Assembly: GCF_000621585.1 (NCBI RefSeq)
Contig: NZ_JHXY01000015.1
Span: forward strand, 1-64,000
DNA length: 64,000 nt
From: [Eubacterium] cellulosolvens LD2006
GTDB lineage: Bacteria; Bacillota; Clostridia; Lachnospirales; Lachnospiraceae
Direction: 5' to 3'
Part shown: positions 52,803 through 64,000 of the stretch, one piece after another
Numbering within the stretch: position 1 is the first letter of the stretch
How the letters are laid out: every line of letters begins with the position of its first letter
The notes under the pieces: generated by a model
The model's database searches: none
The model's input: the letters and a program-made list of their open reading frames with translations, nothing else
Told to the model about the DNA's origin: nothing
Program-made: the position numbers and the translations under genes

Positions 52803-53066
52803 TTACTGAATAGAGTTTACAGCTTTGCTTAAGCGGGAAACTTTTCTTGCAGCATTGTTCTTGTGGAAAATGCCTTTAGACTCAGCTTTATCAATTTTAG
52901 AAGTAGCAGCGATCAGAGCGGATTTAGCAGCCTCTTTATCTCCTGCAGCGATAGCAGCCTCTACCTTCTTGATGGATGTTTTAACTGCAGATTTCTCAGC
53001 CTGATTTCTTGCAGCTCTGGTCTTTGTTACGAGAATTCTCTTCTTAGCGGATTTAATGTTAGCCAA
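52803..53066 (-). CDS. rpsT: 30S ribosomal protein S20
   Basis: An 87-residue basic, helical protein binding 16S rRNA: LANIKSAKKRILVTKTRAAR at the start, KKVEAAIAAGDKEAAKSALI in the middle and GIFHKNNAARKVSRLSKAVN at the end. TTG 53066 is the start because AGGAGGTGTACAGT precedes it and the sequence then begins exactly as S20 does; the upstream GTG 53075 overlaps the RBS. Divergent from lepA. In related spore formers gpr usually lies between rpsT and lepA; it is absent here. Confidence 0.97.
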   Translation of the reverse strand: MANIKSAKKRILVTKTRAARNQAEKSAVKTSIKKVEAAIAAGDKEAAKSALIAATSKIDKAESKGIFHKNNAARKVSRLSKAVNSIQ

Positions 53067-53149
53067 ACTGTACACCTCCTGTATTATTTAATATCTGTAG
53101 TGGTGTTTCTTATAGGACGACACTTTTCCACTTCGAAACACGCTTACTT

Positions 53150-53178
53150 ATCTTATGCTATTTCACAGGACTTGTCAA
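53150..53178 (-). promoter_or_regulatory. rpsT promoter
   Basis: On the minus strand TTGACA (53178-53173), 17 bases, TAAGAT (53155-53150). The leader is about 80 bases. Confidence 0.75.
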
Positions 53179-53277
53179 CGGGAAAATTACATTTCCGCCA
53201 CTTTTCTGCAGCATTTTCACGCCGACCGGCAGGCCGCCCTTCTTCGCCGTCGCAGGCGGGATTTGCCGCTCATCCTG

Positions 53278-53306
53278 TTGCGGCTCCGCACAAAGTCGGG
53301 TATAAT
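53278..53306 (+). promoter_or_regulatory. lepA promoter
   Basis: TTGCGG (53278-53283), 17 bases, TATAAT (53301-53306). The remaining bases between 53179 and 53416 hold no gene. Confidence 0.7.
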
Positions 53307-53416
53307 TCGTTTGTATTGTGGCGTAATCTGCCAATCCGCGTTTTGCTATTTAAGCGGAACGGGAAAACAAAAAAGACAGAAACGGTTATTTCATATATAT
53401 AAATGGAGGAAACAAC

Positions 53417-55231
53417 TTGTCATTTAAGGATCAGAGCAAAATCAGAAACTTTTGCATTATTGCACATATCGATCACGGCAAATCCACGCTGGCGGACCGG
53501 ATCATCGAGAAGACAGGCCTTCTGACCAGCCGTGAGATGCAGAACCAGATTCTGGACAACATGGACCTGGAGAGAGAGAGAGGAATCACGATCAAGGCCC
53601 AGGCCTGCAGAACCGTGTACCGTGCGAAGGACGGAGAGGAGTACATCCTGAACATGATCGACACTCCCGGCCATGTGGACTTCAACTACGAGGTATCGAG
53701 AAGCCTGGCAGCCTGTGACGGTGCTGTTTTGGTCGTTGACTCTACCCAGGGCGTGGAAGCGCAGACGGTCGGCAATGTATACCTTGCGCTCGAGCACGAT
53801 CTGGAGGTCTTCCCGGTGCTGAACAAGATTGATCTTCCGAGCGCGCATCCGGATGAGGTTCGTCAGGAGATCGAGGATGTGATCGGAATCGAGGCGGATG
53901 ACGCCCCGGAGATCTCCGCGAAGACGGGACTCAACGTGGAGGATGTGCTGGAGGCGATTGTGCAGAAGATTCCGGCACCGGCCGAGGATGCGGAAAAGCC
54001 GCTGAAGGCACTGATTTTCGACTCAGTTTACGATTCCTACAAGGGCGTCATCATCTCCGTGCGCGTCCGTGAGGGAAGCGTGAAACCGGGAGACCGCATC
54101 CGCATGATGGCGACGGGCGCAGAGGAAGAGGTTGTCGAGGTCGGCTATTTCGGAGCCGGTCAGATGATCCCCTGCGACAGCCTGGACGCCGGCGAAGTAG
54201 GTTACATCACGGCGAGCATCAAGAGAGTTTCCGACACACGCGTCGGCGATACGGTCACAAATGCGGACAGACCCTGTGAGGAGCCGCTTCCGGGATATAA
54301 GAAGGTGCAGTCCATGGTTTACTGCGGTCTCTACCCGGCGGATTCCGCGAAATATCCGGATCTCCGTGACGCACTGGACAAGCTCGTGCTCAACGACGCG
54401 TCCCTGTTCTATGAGCCGGAGACATCCCTGGCGCTCGGCTTCGGTTTCCGCTGCGGTTTCCTCGGCCTCCTTCATCTGGAGGTTATTCAGGAGCGACTGG
54501 AGCGGGAGTACAATCTGGATCTCGTGACGACGGCACCGAGCGTAGTCTACAAGGTCTACAAGACAAACGGTGAGGTGATCGAGCTCACCAACCCGTCCAA
54601 CCTTCCGGATCCGGCGGAGATCGAGTACATGGAGGAGCCGATGGTCAAGGCGGAGATCATGGTGACAAAAGATTTTGTCGGCGCGATCATGCAGCTCTGC
54701 GAGGAGAGACGCGGCGAGTACATCGGCATGGAATACATTGAAGAGACACGCGCGAAGCTGACCTATACGCTTCCGCTCAACGAGATCATCTATGACTTCT
54801 TTGACGCGCTGAAATCCAGATCCAGAGGCTACGCTTCACTGGACTATGAGCTTGCGGGATACCAGAGAAGTGAACTTTTGAAGCTGGATATCCTTGTAAA
54901 CAAAGAGCAGGTCGACGCTCTGTCCTTCATTGTCTTCGCGGATTCTGCCTACGACAGAGGAAGAAAAATGTGCGAGAAGCTGAAAGGAGAGATTCCGAGA
55001 CAGCTCTTCGACATTCCGATTCAGGCGGCGGTCGGCTCCAAGGTCATCGCCCGCGAGACGGTCAAGGCTCTCCGCAAGGATGTCCTCGCGAAGTGTTACG
55101 GCGGTGATATCAGCCGAAAGAAGAAACTTCTCGAGAAGCAGAAGGAAGGAAAGAAGAAGATGCGTCAGATCGGAAGCGTAGAGATCCCGAAGGACGCCTT
55201 CCTGAATGTACTGAAACTTGATGAGCAGTGA
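53417..55231 (+). CDS. lepA: Elongation factor 4 (LepA)
   Basis: A 604-residue translational GTPase that back-translocates stalled ribosomes. G1 is [15 protein letters not shown]2 [11 protein letters not shown]3 [13 protein letters not shown]4 NKIDLPSA; the C-terminal domain with [20 protein letters not shown] is unique to LepA. TTG 53417 follows TGGAGGAAACAAC. It overlaps hemW, the normal order in Clostridia. Confidence 0.98.
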   Translation: MSFKDQSKIRNFCIIAHIDHGKSTLADRIIEKTGLLTSREMQNQILDNMDLERERGITIKAQACRTVYRAKDGEEYILNMIDTPGHVDFNYEVSRSLAACDGAVLVVDSTQGVEAQTVGNVYLALEHDLEVFPVLNKIDLPSAHPDEVRQEIEDVIGIEADDAPEISAKTGLNVEDVLEAIVQKIPAPAEDAEKPLKALIFDSVYDSYKGVIISVRVREGSVKPGDRIRMMATGAEEEVVEVGYFGAGQMIPCDSLDAGEVGYITASIKRVSDTRVGDTVTNADRPCEEPLPGYKKVQSMVYCGLYPADSAKYPDLRDALDKLVLNDASLFYEPETSLALGFGFRCGFLGLLHLEVIQERLEREYNLDLVTTAPSVVYKVYKTNGEVIELTNPSNLPDPAEIEYMEEPMVKAEIMVTKDFVGAIMQLCEERRGEYIGMEYIEETRAKLTYTLPLNEIIYDFFDALKSRSRGYASLDYELAGYQRSELLKLDILVNKEQVDALSFIVFADSAYDRGRKMCEKLKGEIPRQLFDIPIQAAVGSKVIARETVKALRKDVLAKCYGGDISRKKKLLEKQKEGKKKMRQIGSVEIPKDAFLNVLKLDEQ

Positions 55232-56447
55232 GATGCGCGCCCATGAAATCTATATTCATATCCCGTTCTGTGTAAAAAAATGCGGCTACTGCGACTTCCT
55301 GAGTTTTCCCGCAGGCCGGGATGTGCAGCGGGATTACGTGGACGCTCTGCTGCGGCAGATCCGGGAATACAGAGAGAGGTCCGGGCGCCGGATACCCGTC
55401 TCCACTGTTTTTTTCGGCGGAGGCACGCCCACTGTGCCGGAAGCCGCGTGGACCGGTGAAATCCTGGAGGCGCTCCGGGAGATCTTTGCTGTGGAGCCGG
55501 ACGCGGAGATTTCCATGGAGTCCAATCCGGGCACGCTGACAAAAGAGAAACTTGCGGCCTACCGCTCGTACGGCGTCAACCGTCTCAGCATCGGCTGTCA
55601 GTCCATGGATGACGGGGAGCTCGAGCGGCTCGGAAGAATCCACACCCGCGCGGATTTTCTGGACAGTTTCCGGATGGCGAGGGAGGCCGGCTTTGACAAT
55701 ATCAACATCGATCTGATGTCGGCGCTTCCGGGGCAGACATTGGAATCCTGGGAGAGAGGACTTCGGCAGGTTTGTTCGCTGAAGCCGGAACATATTTCCG
55801 CGTACAGTCTGATCATCGAGGAGGAGACGCCCTTTTTTGACCGCTATGCCGAACAGGAAAAACTTCGCGGGAGCGGCTGCGATCTCACGGTAGACGGGGG
55901 AGAGCTTTCGGAGAGCGACCGTCTGCCCGATGAGGAGACCGAGCGGCGGATGTACCGGCGCACGGAGGAGATTCTTGCCGCATCCGGATACGTCCGCTAT
56001 GAGATTTCCAATTACGCGAAAATAGGCAGAGAGTGCAGACACAATCTGGGATACTGGACACTCGTCCCGTATCTCGGTTTTGGTCTTGGCGCCTCATCCT
56101 ATCTGGAGAAGAGCCCGGACGGTTCACGGTTTGTGAGATACAGAACGACTGCGGATCTGAAAAAGTACCTGGCCGGTGATTTTGTCCCGCGGGATATGGA
56201 GCAGCTGACGCTGAAAGACAGACAATCGGAATTTATGATTCTCGGTCTCCGGCTGATGCAGGGCGTTTCCCTGCAGGAATTTACTGAGAAATTCGGCGTC
56301 CCGATGAGGGAAGTGTATGAGCCGGCGATCCGGAAATATACGGCGCAGGGGCTGCTGGAAATATGTGACGGAAGACTGCGGCTGACAGGAGACGGAGTTT
56401 CCGTCTCAAATGTTGTGATGGCAGATTTTTTGCAGGACAGCGAATGA
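55221..56447 (+). CDS. hemW: Radical SAM heme chaperone HemW
   Basis: A 408-residue HemW-type radical SAM protein, related to oxygen-independent coproporphyrinogen oxidase HemN but acting as a heme chaperone. It begins with [20 protein letters not shown] holding CxxxCxxC, then [68 protein letters not shown] and the HemN C-terminal domain. HemW lacks the extra N-terminal cysteine of true HemN, as seen here. Start ATG 55221 overlaps lepA by 11 bases; ATG 55233 is an alternative. No clear RBS at either. Confidence 0.93.
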   Translation: MSSEMRAHEIYIHIPFCVKKCGYCDFLSFPAGRDVQRDYVDALLRQIREYRERSGRRIPVSTVFFGGGTPTVPEAAWTGEILEALREIFAVEPDAEISMESNPGTLTKEKLAAYRSYGVNRLSIGCQSMDDGELERLGRIHTRADFLDSFRMAREAGFDNINIDLMSALPGQTLESWERGLRQVCSLKPEHISAYSLIIEEETPFFDRYAEQEKLRGSGCDLTVDGGELSESDRLPDEETERRMYRRTEEILAASGYVRYEISNYAKIGRECRHNLGYWTLVPYLGFGLGASSYLEKSPDGSRFVRYRTTADLKKYLAGDFVPRDMEQLTLKDRQSEFMILGLRLMQGVSLQEFTEKFGVPMREVYEPAIRKYTAQGLLEICDGRLRLTGDGVSVSNVVMADFLQDSE

Positions 56448-56600
56448 ATCTGTGAAGAGAAGACGCGGAGCTCGCAGAGGGGGAGATTGCTGACGCGATT
56501 CAGGTCGCGCGCCGTTTGTCCGCTTCGCTCATCGGGAGGAGTGAGGGGATGGGGAGTCGAAGCCCGTTTGCAGACTTTAATCAACGGAGGATCGGAAGTT

Positions 56601-59423
<2,823 letters not shown>

Positions 59424-59438
59424 GAAAGGAGACGGAAA

Positions 59439-60449
59439 ATGCCGGTTACAGATATCGGAATCGATCTTGGTACAGCTACCATAATCGTATATGTAAAGGG
59501 GAGAGGCGTGCTCTATCAGGAACCGTCGATCGCGGCCTATGACAAAGACGCGAACAAGATTCTGGCGTTCGGGACTGAGGCGGCACAGATTATCGGCAGA
59601 ACCCCCGGAAATATTGTCGGGATCCGGCCGCTGAAGAACGGCGTGATCTCAGATTTTGTGGTGACGGAGAGAATGCTCCGTCACTTTATACGTAAGTCCA
59701 TGGGGTTTCGGAATATCCTGAAGCCGAGAATCTGCATCTGCGTTCCGAGCGGCGTCACGGACATTGAAAAACGGGCGGTCGAGGAGGCCTCCTATCGCGC
59801 GGGTGCGAGGGACGCTGTGATTGTCCGGGAACCTGTCGTTGCTGCGATGGGGGCCGGCGTGGATATTATGAAACCCTGCGGAACGATGGTGGTCAATATC
59901 GGAGGCGGCGTGACGGAGATCGCTGTCGTCTCCCTCGGGGGAATTGTCGTCTCCCAGACGCTTCGCGTTGCCGGCGAGAGCTTTGACGCGGCGATCCGCA
60001 ATTATGTGAGCGCAAAATACGACATGTTTATCGGTGAGCAGATGGCACAGGAGATCAAAATCAGTCTCTGCTCGGTGAGCAATGAAATGGCCGGGGATCT
60101 GAAACTTAAGAAGATTGAGGTTCGCGGCCGGAAGAACGATTCCGGCGTTCCTGCCAGCGTCACGCTGACGGCGGAACAGGCCGCCGACGCCGTTGCCGGA
60201 CCGATCCGGCAGATTGTCGACGCGGTTCACGGCGTGATCGAGAAAACGCCGCCGGATCTCGCGGGAGACATCGCGGAGAGGGGAATTATCCTCACCGGAG
60301 GAGGGGCGATGATCGCGGGCATGGAGAAAGCTGTCATGAGAGAAACCGGAATCCGGACGATTCTCGCAGAAAATCCGCAGCAGGCGGTCGCGATCGGAAC
60401 GGGCGGTTACATCCAGGCACTGTCGGAGTTTGAGAAAAGGCGTTTTTGA
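59439..60449 (+). CDS. mreB: Rod shape-determining protein MreB/Mbl
   Basis: A 336-residue bacterial actin. The nucleotide motifs are IGIDLGTATIIVYVKGRGVL (phosphate 1), VVNIGGGVTEIAVVSLGG (phosphate 2) and ILTGGGAMIAGMEKAVMRET (adenosine). MreB filaments guide lateral wall synthesis, so the cell is likely rod-shaped or at least elongates. mreC and mreD do not follow, so it is probably an Mbl-like stand-alone copy. RBS AAAGGAGACGG precedes ATG 59439. It overlaps recD2 by one base. Confidence 0.95.
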   Translation: MPVTDIGIDLGTATIIVYVKGRGVLYQEPSIAAYDKDANKILAFGTEAAQIIGRTPGNIVGIRPLKNGVISDFVVTERMLRHFIRKSMGFRNILKPRICICVPSGVTDIEKRAVEEASYRAGARDAVIVREPVVAAMGAGVDIMKPCGTMVVNIGGGVTEIAVVSLGGIVVSQTLRVAGESFDAAIRNYVSAKYDMFIGEQMAQEIKISLCSVSNEMAGDLKLKKIEVRGRKNDSGVPASVTLTAEQAADAVAGPIRQIVDAVHGVIEKTPPDLAGDIAERGIILTGGGAMIAGMEKAVMRETGIRTILAENPQQAVAIGTGGYIQALSEFEKRRF

Positions 60450-62689
60450 TGGGAGAGAAAATTGAGGGTTATGTCGAGCACATAATCTACAGGAATCAGG
60501 AAAACGGATATACGGTGATGACGGTCTCCACAGGCTCGGATGAGATCACCTGCGTCGGAAATCTTCAGGAAGTCTGCGAGGGCGAGTACATTGAGGCGGA
60601 CGGGGAATACGGGGTGCACCCGACCTATGGTCCCCAGTTTCACGCGACAAGTGTACATGTCCGGATTCCGCAGGACGCGGCTGCGCTCGAGAGGTATCTC
60701 GGCAGCGGCGCCATCCGGGGAGTCGGTGCTGCGCTCGCGGCGAGAATCATGAAGCACTTCGGCGAGGATACCCTCCGCATTATGGAGGAGGAGCCGGAGC
60801 GGCTTGCGGAGGTAAAGGGAATCAGCGAGCGGAAGGCCAGAGAGATCGGCGAGCAGGTGGAGGAGAAGTCACAGATGCGGAACGCGATGATTTTTCTCTC
60901 GCAGTACGGCGTGTCTCTTGCCCTCGGCGTCAAGATCTACAATCAGTATCAGGACAACCTCTACAACGTTCTGAGGGAGAATCCTTACCGGCTCGCGGAT
61001 GATATCGCGGGCGTCGGTTTCCGCATAGCGGATGAAATTGCCGCGAAGGTCGGGATTCACCCGGACTCGGAGTTCCGGATCCGCAGCGGACTGTTCTACA
61101 CCTTAAGCCAGGCGGCTGCGGAGGGACATCTCTGTTTGCCGGAGCGTGTTCTGATGCGAAGAGCCGGAGAACTGCTCGGGGCGACGCCGGAGCAGATGGA
61201 AAAGTATCTGATGGATCTCTCCATTGCCGGAAAGATTGTCGTCAGGGATGAAGAGCTGAACGGGGAACCGCTCCGGCTGATCTACACGTCGCAGGCGTAT
61301 TTTACGGAGCTGAACACGGCGCGTATGCTCACGGATCTCAACATCGAGACGAATGAGGATGAGAAAGAAATCGAGAAGCGGATCCGGAGGATCGAGAAGG
61401 AAGATAAGATTGAACTGGATGCCCTTCAGGTCGATGCGGTAAAAGCGGCGGCCAGACACGGACTGTTTGTTCTGACGGGAGGACCGGGAACCGGAAAGAC
61501 GACAACGATCAACACAATGATCCGCTATTTCGAGATGGAGCATCTGAGCATTGCGCTGGCCGCGCCCACCGGGCGGGCCGCGAAGCGGATGACGGAGGCG
61601 ACCGGCTATGAGGCGTCGACGATTCACCGTCTGCTGGAACTTTCCGGCGTGATGGATGACGGCTCGCCGGACGTGCGCTTCGAGAGAAACGCAGACAATC
61701 CGCTGGAGCAGGACGTCATCATTATTGACGAGATGTCCATGGTGGACGTCTATCTCATGCACTCCCTGCTGCAGGCGGTTGTGCCCGGGACGAGGCTGAT
61801 TCTCGTCGGCGACAGGAACCAGCTGCCGAGCGTGGGACCGGGAAGCGTGCTCAGAGATATGATATGCTCGGAGGTTTTTCCGGTCGTGAAGCTGACGACG
61901 ATCTTCCGGCAGGCACAGCAGAGCGATATCGTTGTCAACGCGCACCGGATCCACGCCGGACAGCCGGTGAAGACGGACAATAAGAGCAGGGATTTCTTTT
62001 TTCTCAAGAGGGACGACATCCGCGTTATTCAGCGAGTGGTCCTCGCGCTGGTGCAGGAAAAAATGCCGAAATACGTAGACGCGAAGATACAGGATATTCA
62101 GGTGCTCACGCCGACGAGAAAGGGTGCGCTCGGCGTCGAGAGCCTGAATACCATTCTGCAGACGTATCTGAATCCGGCGTCTCCGGACAAGGACGAGCAG
62201 GAGACCCAGCGCGGTATTTTCCGTGTGGGCGACAAAGTCATGCAGATCCGGAATGACTATCAGCTGGAGTGGGAAGTCCGCGGAAAACACGGGATCACGG
62301 CGCAGAGAGGCCTCGGCGTGTTCAACGGCGATATGGGCATTGTGAAGAGCATCGACCATACGCAGGAGATTCTGACTGTGGATTACGACGAGGGAAAAAC
62401 GGTGGATTACACCTTCAAACAGCTGGACGAGCTGGAACTGGCTTATGCGACGACGGTTCACAAGGCGCAGGGAAGCGAGTATCCGGCGGTTGTCATTCCG
62501 CTGCTCGGCGTGCCGCAGATGCTTCGCACCAGGAATCTGCTCTACACGGCGGTGACCAGAGCAAAAAAATGCGTCGTTCTCGTGGGGGATCACGATGTCT
62601 TTCAGGAGATGATTGACAATCAGACCGAGGAGAACCGGTACACGACGCTGGCGAAGAGGATCCGGGAGATTGCCAATGGGGTCGGCTGA
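60449..62689 (+). CDS. recD2: ATP-dependent RecD-like DNA helicase (RecD2)
   Basis: A 746-residue superfamily 1B helicase moving 5' to 3'. The N-terminal domain contains tandem helix-hairpin-helix segments (LAEVKGISERKAREIGEQVE, YRLADDIAGVGFRIADEIA), as in RecD2. The helicase core has Walker A GGPGTGKTTTINTMIRYFEM, Walker B IIIDEMSMVDVYLM, GDRNQLPSVGPGSVLRDMI and the C-terminal TTVHKAQGSEYPAVVIPL. RecBC partners are not encoded here, as expected for RecD2. ATG 60449 shares a base with the mreB stop; RBS AAAGG lies 8 bases before. Confidence 0.95.
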   Translation: MGEKIEGYVEHIIYRNQENGYTVMTVSTGSDEITCVGNLQEVCEGEYIEADGEYGVHPTYGPQFHATSVHVRIPQDAAALERYLGSGAIRGVGAALAARIMKHFGEDTLRIMEEEPERLAEVKGISERKAREIGEQVEEKSQMRNAMIFLSQYGVSLALGVKIYNQYQDNLYNVLRENPYRLADDIAGVGFRIADEIAAKVGIHPDSEFRIRSGLFYTLSQAAAEGHLCLPERVLMRRAGELLGATPEQMEKYLMDLSIAGKIVVRDEELNGEPLRLIYTSQAYFTELNTARMLTDLNIETNEDEKEIEKRIRRIEKEDKIELDALQVDAVKAAARHGLFVLTGGPGTGKTTTINTMIRYFEMEHLSIALAAPTGRAAKRMTEATGYEASTIHRLLELSGVMDDGSPDVRFERNADNPLEQDVIIIDEMSMVDVYLMHSLLQAVVPGTRLILVGDRNQLPSVGPGSVLRDMICSEVFPVVKLTTIFRQAQQSDIVVNAHRIHAGQPVKTDNKSRDFFFLKRDDIRVIQRVVLALVQEKMPKYVDAKIQDIQVLTPTRKGALGVESLNTILQTYLNPASPDKDEQETQRGIFRVGDKVMQIRNDYQLEWEVRGKHGITAQRGLGVFNGDMGIVKSIDHTQEILTVDYDEGKTVDYTFKQLDELELAYATTVHKAQGSEYPAVVIPLLGVPQMLRTRNLLYTAVTRAKKCVVLVGDHDVFQEMIDNQTEENRYTTLAKRIREIANGVG

Positions 62690-62878
62690 CCGCGGAAAAG
62701 CTGACGGATGAGCGTTCTGTGAAGCTGTCTGGTTGTTTGGCGAACGATGCGCTGCTACGCCTGCGTTTCCTGATACGCACTCTCAGACAAGCATTCGGCG
62801 CATTCGTCGAGTTATTTTGCGACAGCTATACTGGCAGATCTTTTTGCAGCAACGTTGTAGTGGATGGAAGGTGGAGCT

Positions 62879-63595
62879 ATGAGCAGATTTTCGAGGATCG
62901 CGGAACTGTTGTACCCAAGACACTGTCCGGTCTGCGACCGGCTGCTTTCGGGGAACGAGCCGTACATATGCAGGGACTGCGCGAAAAACGTGAAATGGAT
63001 CCGGGGACCGGTCTGCATGAAATGCGGAAGACCGCTGGACACGGAGACCGGGGAGTACTGCGACAACTGCAGGCGGAGAGTGCATGTCTACGAGAGGAAT
63101 CTGGCGCCTTTTTCCTACAGAAACGAGATCCAGACCTCGATCATGCGCTTTAAGTACGGCGGCAGAGCGGAGTATGCGGCTTTTTACGCGAAGGCGATCG
63201 CCGCCTATGGACAAAAGCAGTTTAATCTGTGGAAACCGCAAATGATCATACCTGTTCCGGTGCACACAAAGCGGTATATTCACAGGGGCTATAATCAGGC
63301 CGGTGTGCTGGCGGAACAGCTCTCGAAGGTGCTGAAAATACCTGCCCGGGAGGATCTTGTCCTGCGCACAAAGAATACCCGGCCGCAGAAGGGACAGACG
63401 CCCATCGGACGACGGCAGAATCTGAGCGGCGCCTTCTGTCTTGCCGGCGGAGCTCGAATTCCGAAGCGCATACTGATCGTTGACGATATATATACGACGG
63501 GTGCGACGATGGACGCTCTGGCGGGTGTGCTTCTGGACGGAGGAGCCGAAAAAGTATGGGCGGCCTGCGTCTCGATCGCGCCCGGAAGATCCTGA
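62879..63595 (+). CDS. ComF family protein
   Basis: A 238-residue ComF/phosphoribosyltransferase-like protein. A zinc-finger-like N-terminus (CPVCDRLL, CRDCAK, CMKCGR, CDNCRR) is followed by a PRTase domain with HRGYNQAGVLAEQLSKVL and the PRPP-type loop ILIVDDIYTTGATMDAL. ComF helps DNA uptake in competent bacteria, probably with a helicase (ComFA is absent here). ATG 62879 follows GGTGGAG; the frame opens at 62864. The 189 bases upstream hold no gene. Fits with comEA and comEC. Confidence 0.93.
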   Translation: MSRFSRIAELLYPRHCPVCDRLLSGNEPYICRDCAKNVKWIRGPVCMKCGRPLDTETGEYCDNCRRRVHVYERNLAPFSYRNEIQTSIMRFKYGGRAEYAAFYAKAIAAYGQKQFNLWKPQMIIPVPVHTKRYIHRGYNQAGVLAEQLSKVLKIPAREDLVLRTKNTRPQKGQTPIGRRQNLSGAFCLAGGARIPKRILIVDDIYTTGATMDALAGVLLDGGAEKVWAACVSIAPGRS

Positions 63596-63602
63596 AAAAA
63601 CT

Positions 63603-63630
63603 TTGCACTCCAATTGAATTGTGCTAAAAT
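63603..63630 (+). promoter_or_regulatory. Promoter of the last gene
   Basis: TTGCAC (63603-63608), 16 bases, TAAAAT (63625-63630), 38 bases before the start codon. Confidence 0.6.
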
Positions 63631-63667
63631 AAAAAGAACTTTTGATTAAAATGAGGGGAAGTCCGGA

Positions 63668-64000
63668 ATGATTGATAAGAAGAGACTTTATCTGATGATC
63701 AACCTCGCCCGGTTCGAGCAAAAGAACGAAGATCGGGCGCTTCGAGTGAACCATTATTATCAGAGAGATTATATTGCGTTCGCGCTGATCAAAAATTTCC
63801 TGCTTACCACGATTGCATATGTGCTTGTGCTTGGCGTACTCGCACTCTACAACATGGAAGCTGTACTGGAGGGCCTGAACAGTCTGGATCTCAGGACACT
63901 CATGGCGACTGTCATCCTGGGATATCTGATTTTCCTCGGCATCTACTCGGTGATCGCGTTCATTGCCGCCAAGCTGAAGTACGTGCGGATGGAAAACAGC
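63668..64000 (+). CDS. Hypothetical membrane protein (runs off right edge)
   Basis: The first 111 residues of a protein starting MIDKKRLYLMINLARFEQKN, with RBS AGGGGAAG 8 bases before ATG 63668. It has two membrane segments (about 43-62, FLLTTIAYVLVLGVLALYN-like, and about 82-104). No stop is reached before base 64000. A charged N-terminus and two helices suggest a cytoplasmic N-terminus. I do not recognise the family. It has its own promoter after comF. Confidence 0.75.
   Translation, partial: MIDKKRLYLMINLARFEQKNEDRALRVNHYYQRDYIAFALIKNFLLTTIAYVLVLGVLALYNMEAVLEGLNSLDLRTLMATVILGYLIFLGIYSVIAFIAAKLKYVRMENS

Noticed and set aside
52863-53402. Open frame antisense to rpsT and through the promoter region
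   Set aside because: rpsT is certain, and the frame crosses both divergent promoters.
61103-62593. 496-codon open frame antisense to recD2
   Set aside because: Helicase motifs are complete on the plus strand; the minus frame has His/Arg-rich shadow composition.

Overview
The window looks like part of a Lachnospiraceae (Clostridia, Bacillota) chromosome of moderately high GC. The reasons are gene order and protein sequence: valS-folC-(TPR)-murB-rapZ-whiA-HPr-like, argJ-argB-argD, comEA-response regulator, histidine kinase-GerMN-comEC-holA and rpsT/lepA-hemW. Purine-rich Shine-Dalgarno sites and frequent TTG starts (deoB, holA, lepA, rpsT, comEC and one kinase) agree. No rRNA, tRNA or CRISPR array was seen.

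Layout. 1-1440: a left-edge IS630-type transposase (partial) and an AT-rich orphan gene. 1574-12350: histidine phosphatase, a large structured repeat, a T-box-controlled valS, then a co-directional run folC, a 50-residue ORF, a TPR membrane protein, murB, rapZ, whiA and an HPr-like protein lacking the active histidine. 12363-13932: mecA on the minus strand, a candidate non-coding RNA and a small protein. 14320-18299: GH18 envelope protein, DivIVA-like protein, Sua5-type tRNA t6A enzyme, rpiB. 18461-22359: pyrimidine/nucleoside salvage block (upp, dCMP deaminase, nucleoside phosphorylase, cdd, deoB). 22489-24048: secreted SH3/NlpC-P60 hydrolase. 24151-29098: arginine biosynthesis (argG divergent from argJBD, with operator-like palindromes between). 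29379-30807: comEA and a response regulator.

30943-37377 is an AT-richer accessory island: a gene remnant, an AAA ATPase with a small Toprim/RloB-like partner behind a 39-bp perfect dyad, a DUF5688-like protein with an internal HTH-like segment, a second AAA ATPase whose partner is internally deleted, and an orphan gene whose 3' end carries a dispersed repeat. 37451-43059 holds bioB, an XRE regulator, an RsmJ-like methyltransferase, proA, a hypothetical protein and argC. 43056-50110: sensor kinase, GerMN lipoprotein, comEC, zinc-ribbon membrane protein, holA. 50334-64000: pckA, a small membrane protein, rpsT, lepA, hemW, uvrA, mreB, recD2, comF and the start of a membrane protein.

Themes. 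(1) DNA uptake and repair: comEA, comEC, comF, recD2, uvrA, holA. (2) Arginine/proline metabolism: argG, argJBD, argC, proA. (3) A family of intergenic palindromic repeats (full or partial copies near 3200, 33500, 39100, 48100, 50250 and 52700) that often sit at transcription ends. (4) Two ATPase-plus-partner modules of the type used in anti-phage defence, one apparently intact and one broken. The intact module with its operator-like dyad and the broken second module are the strongest candidates for follow-up. Function of the island is inference; it was read by eye without database searches.
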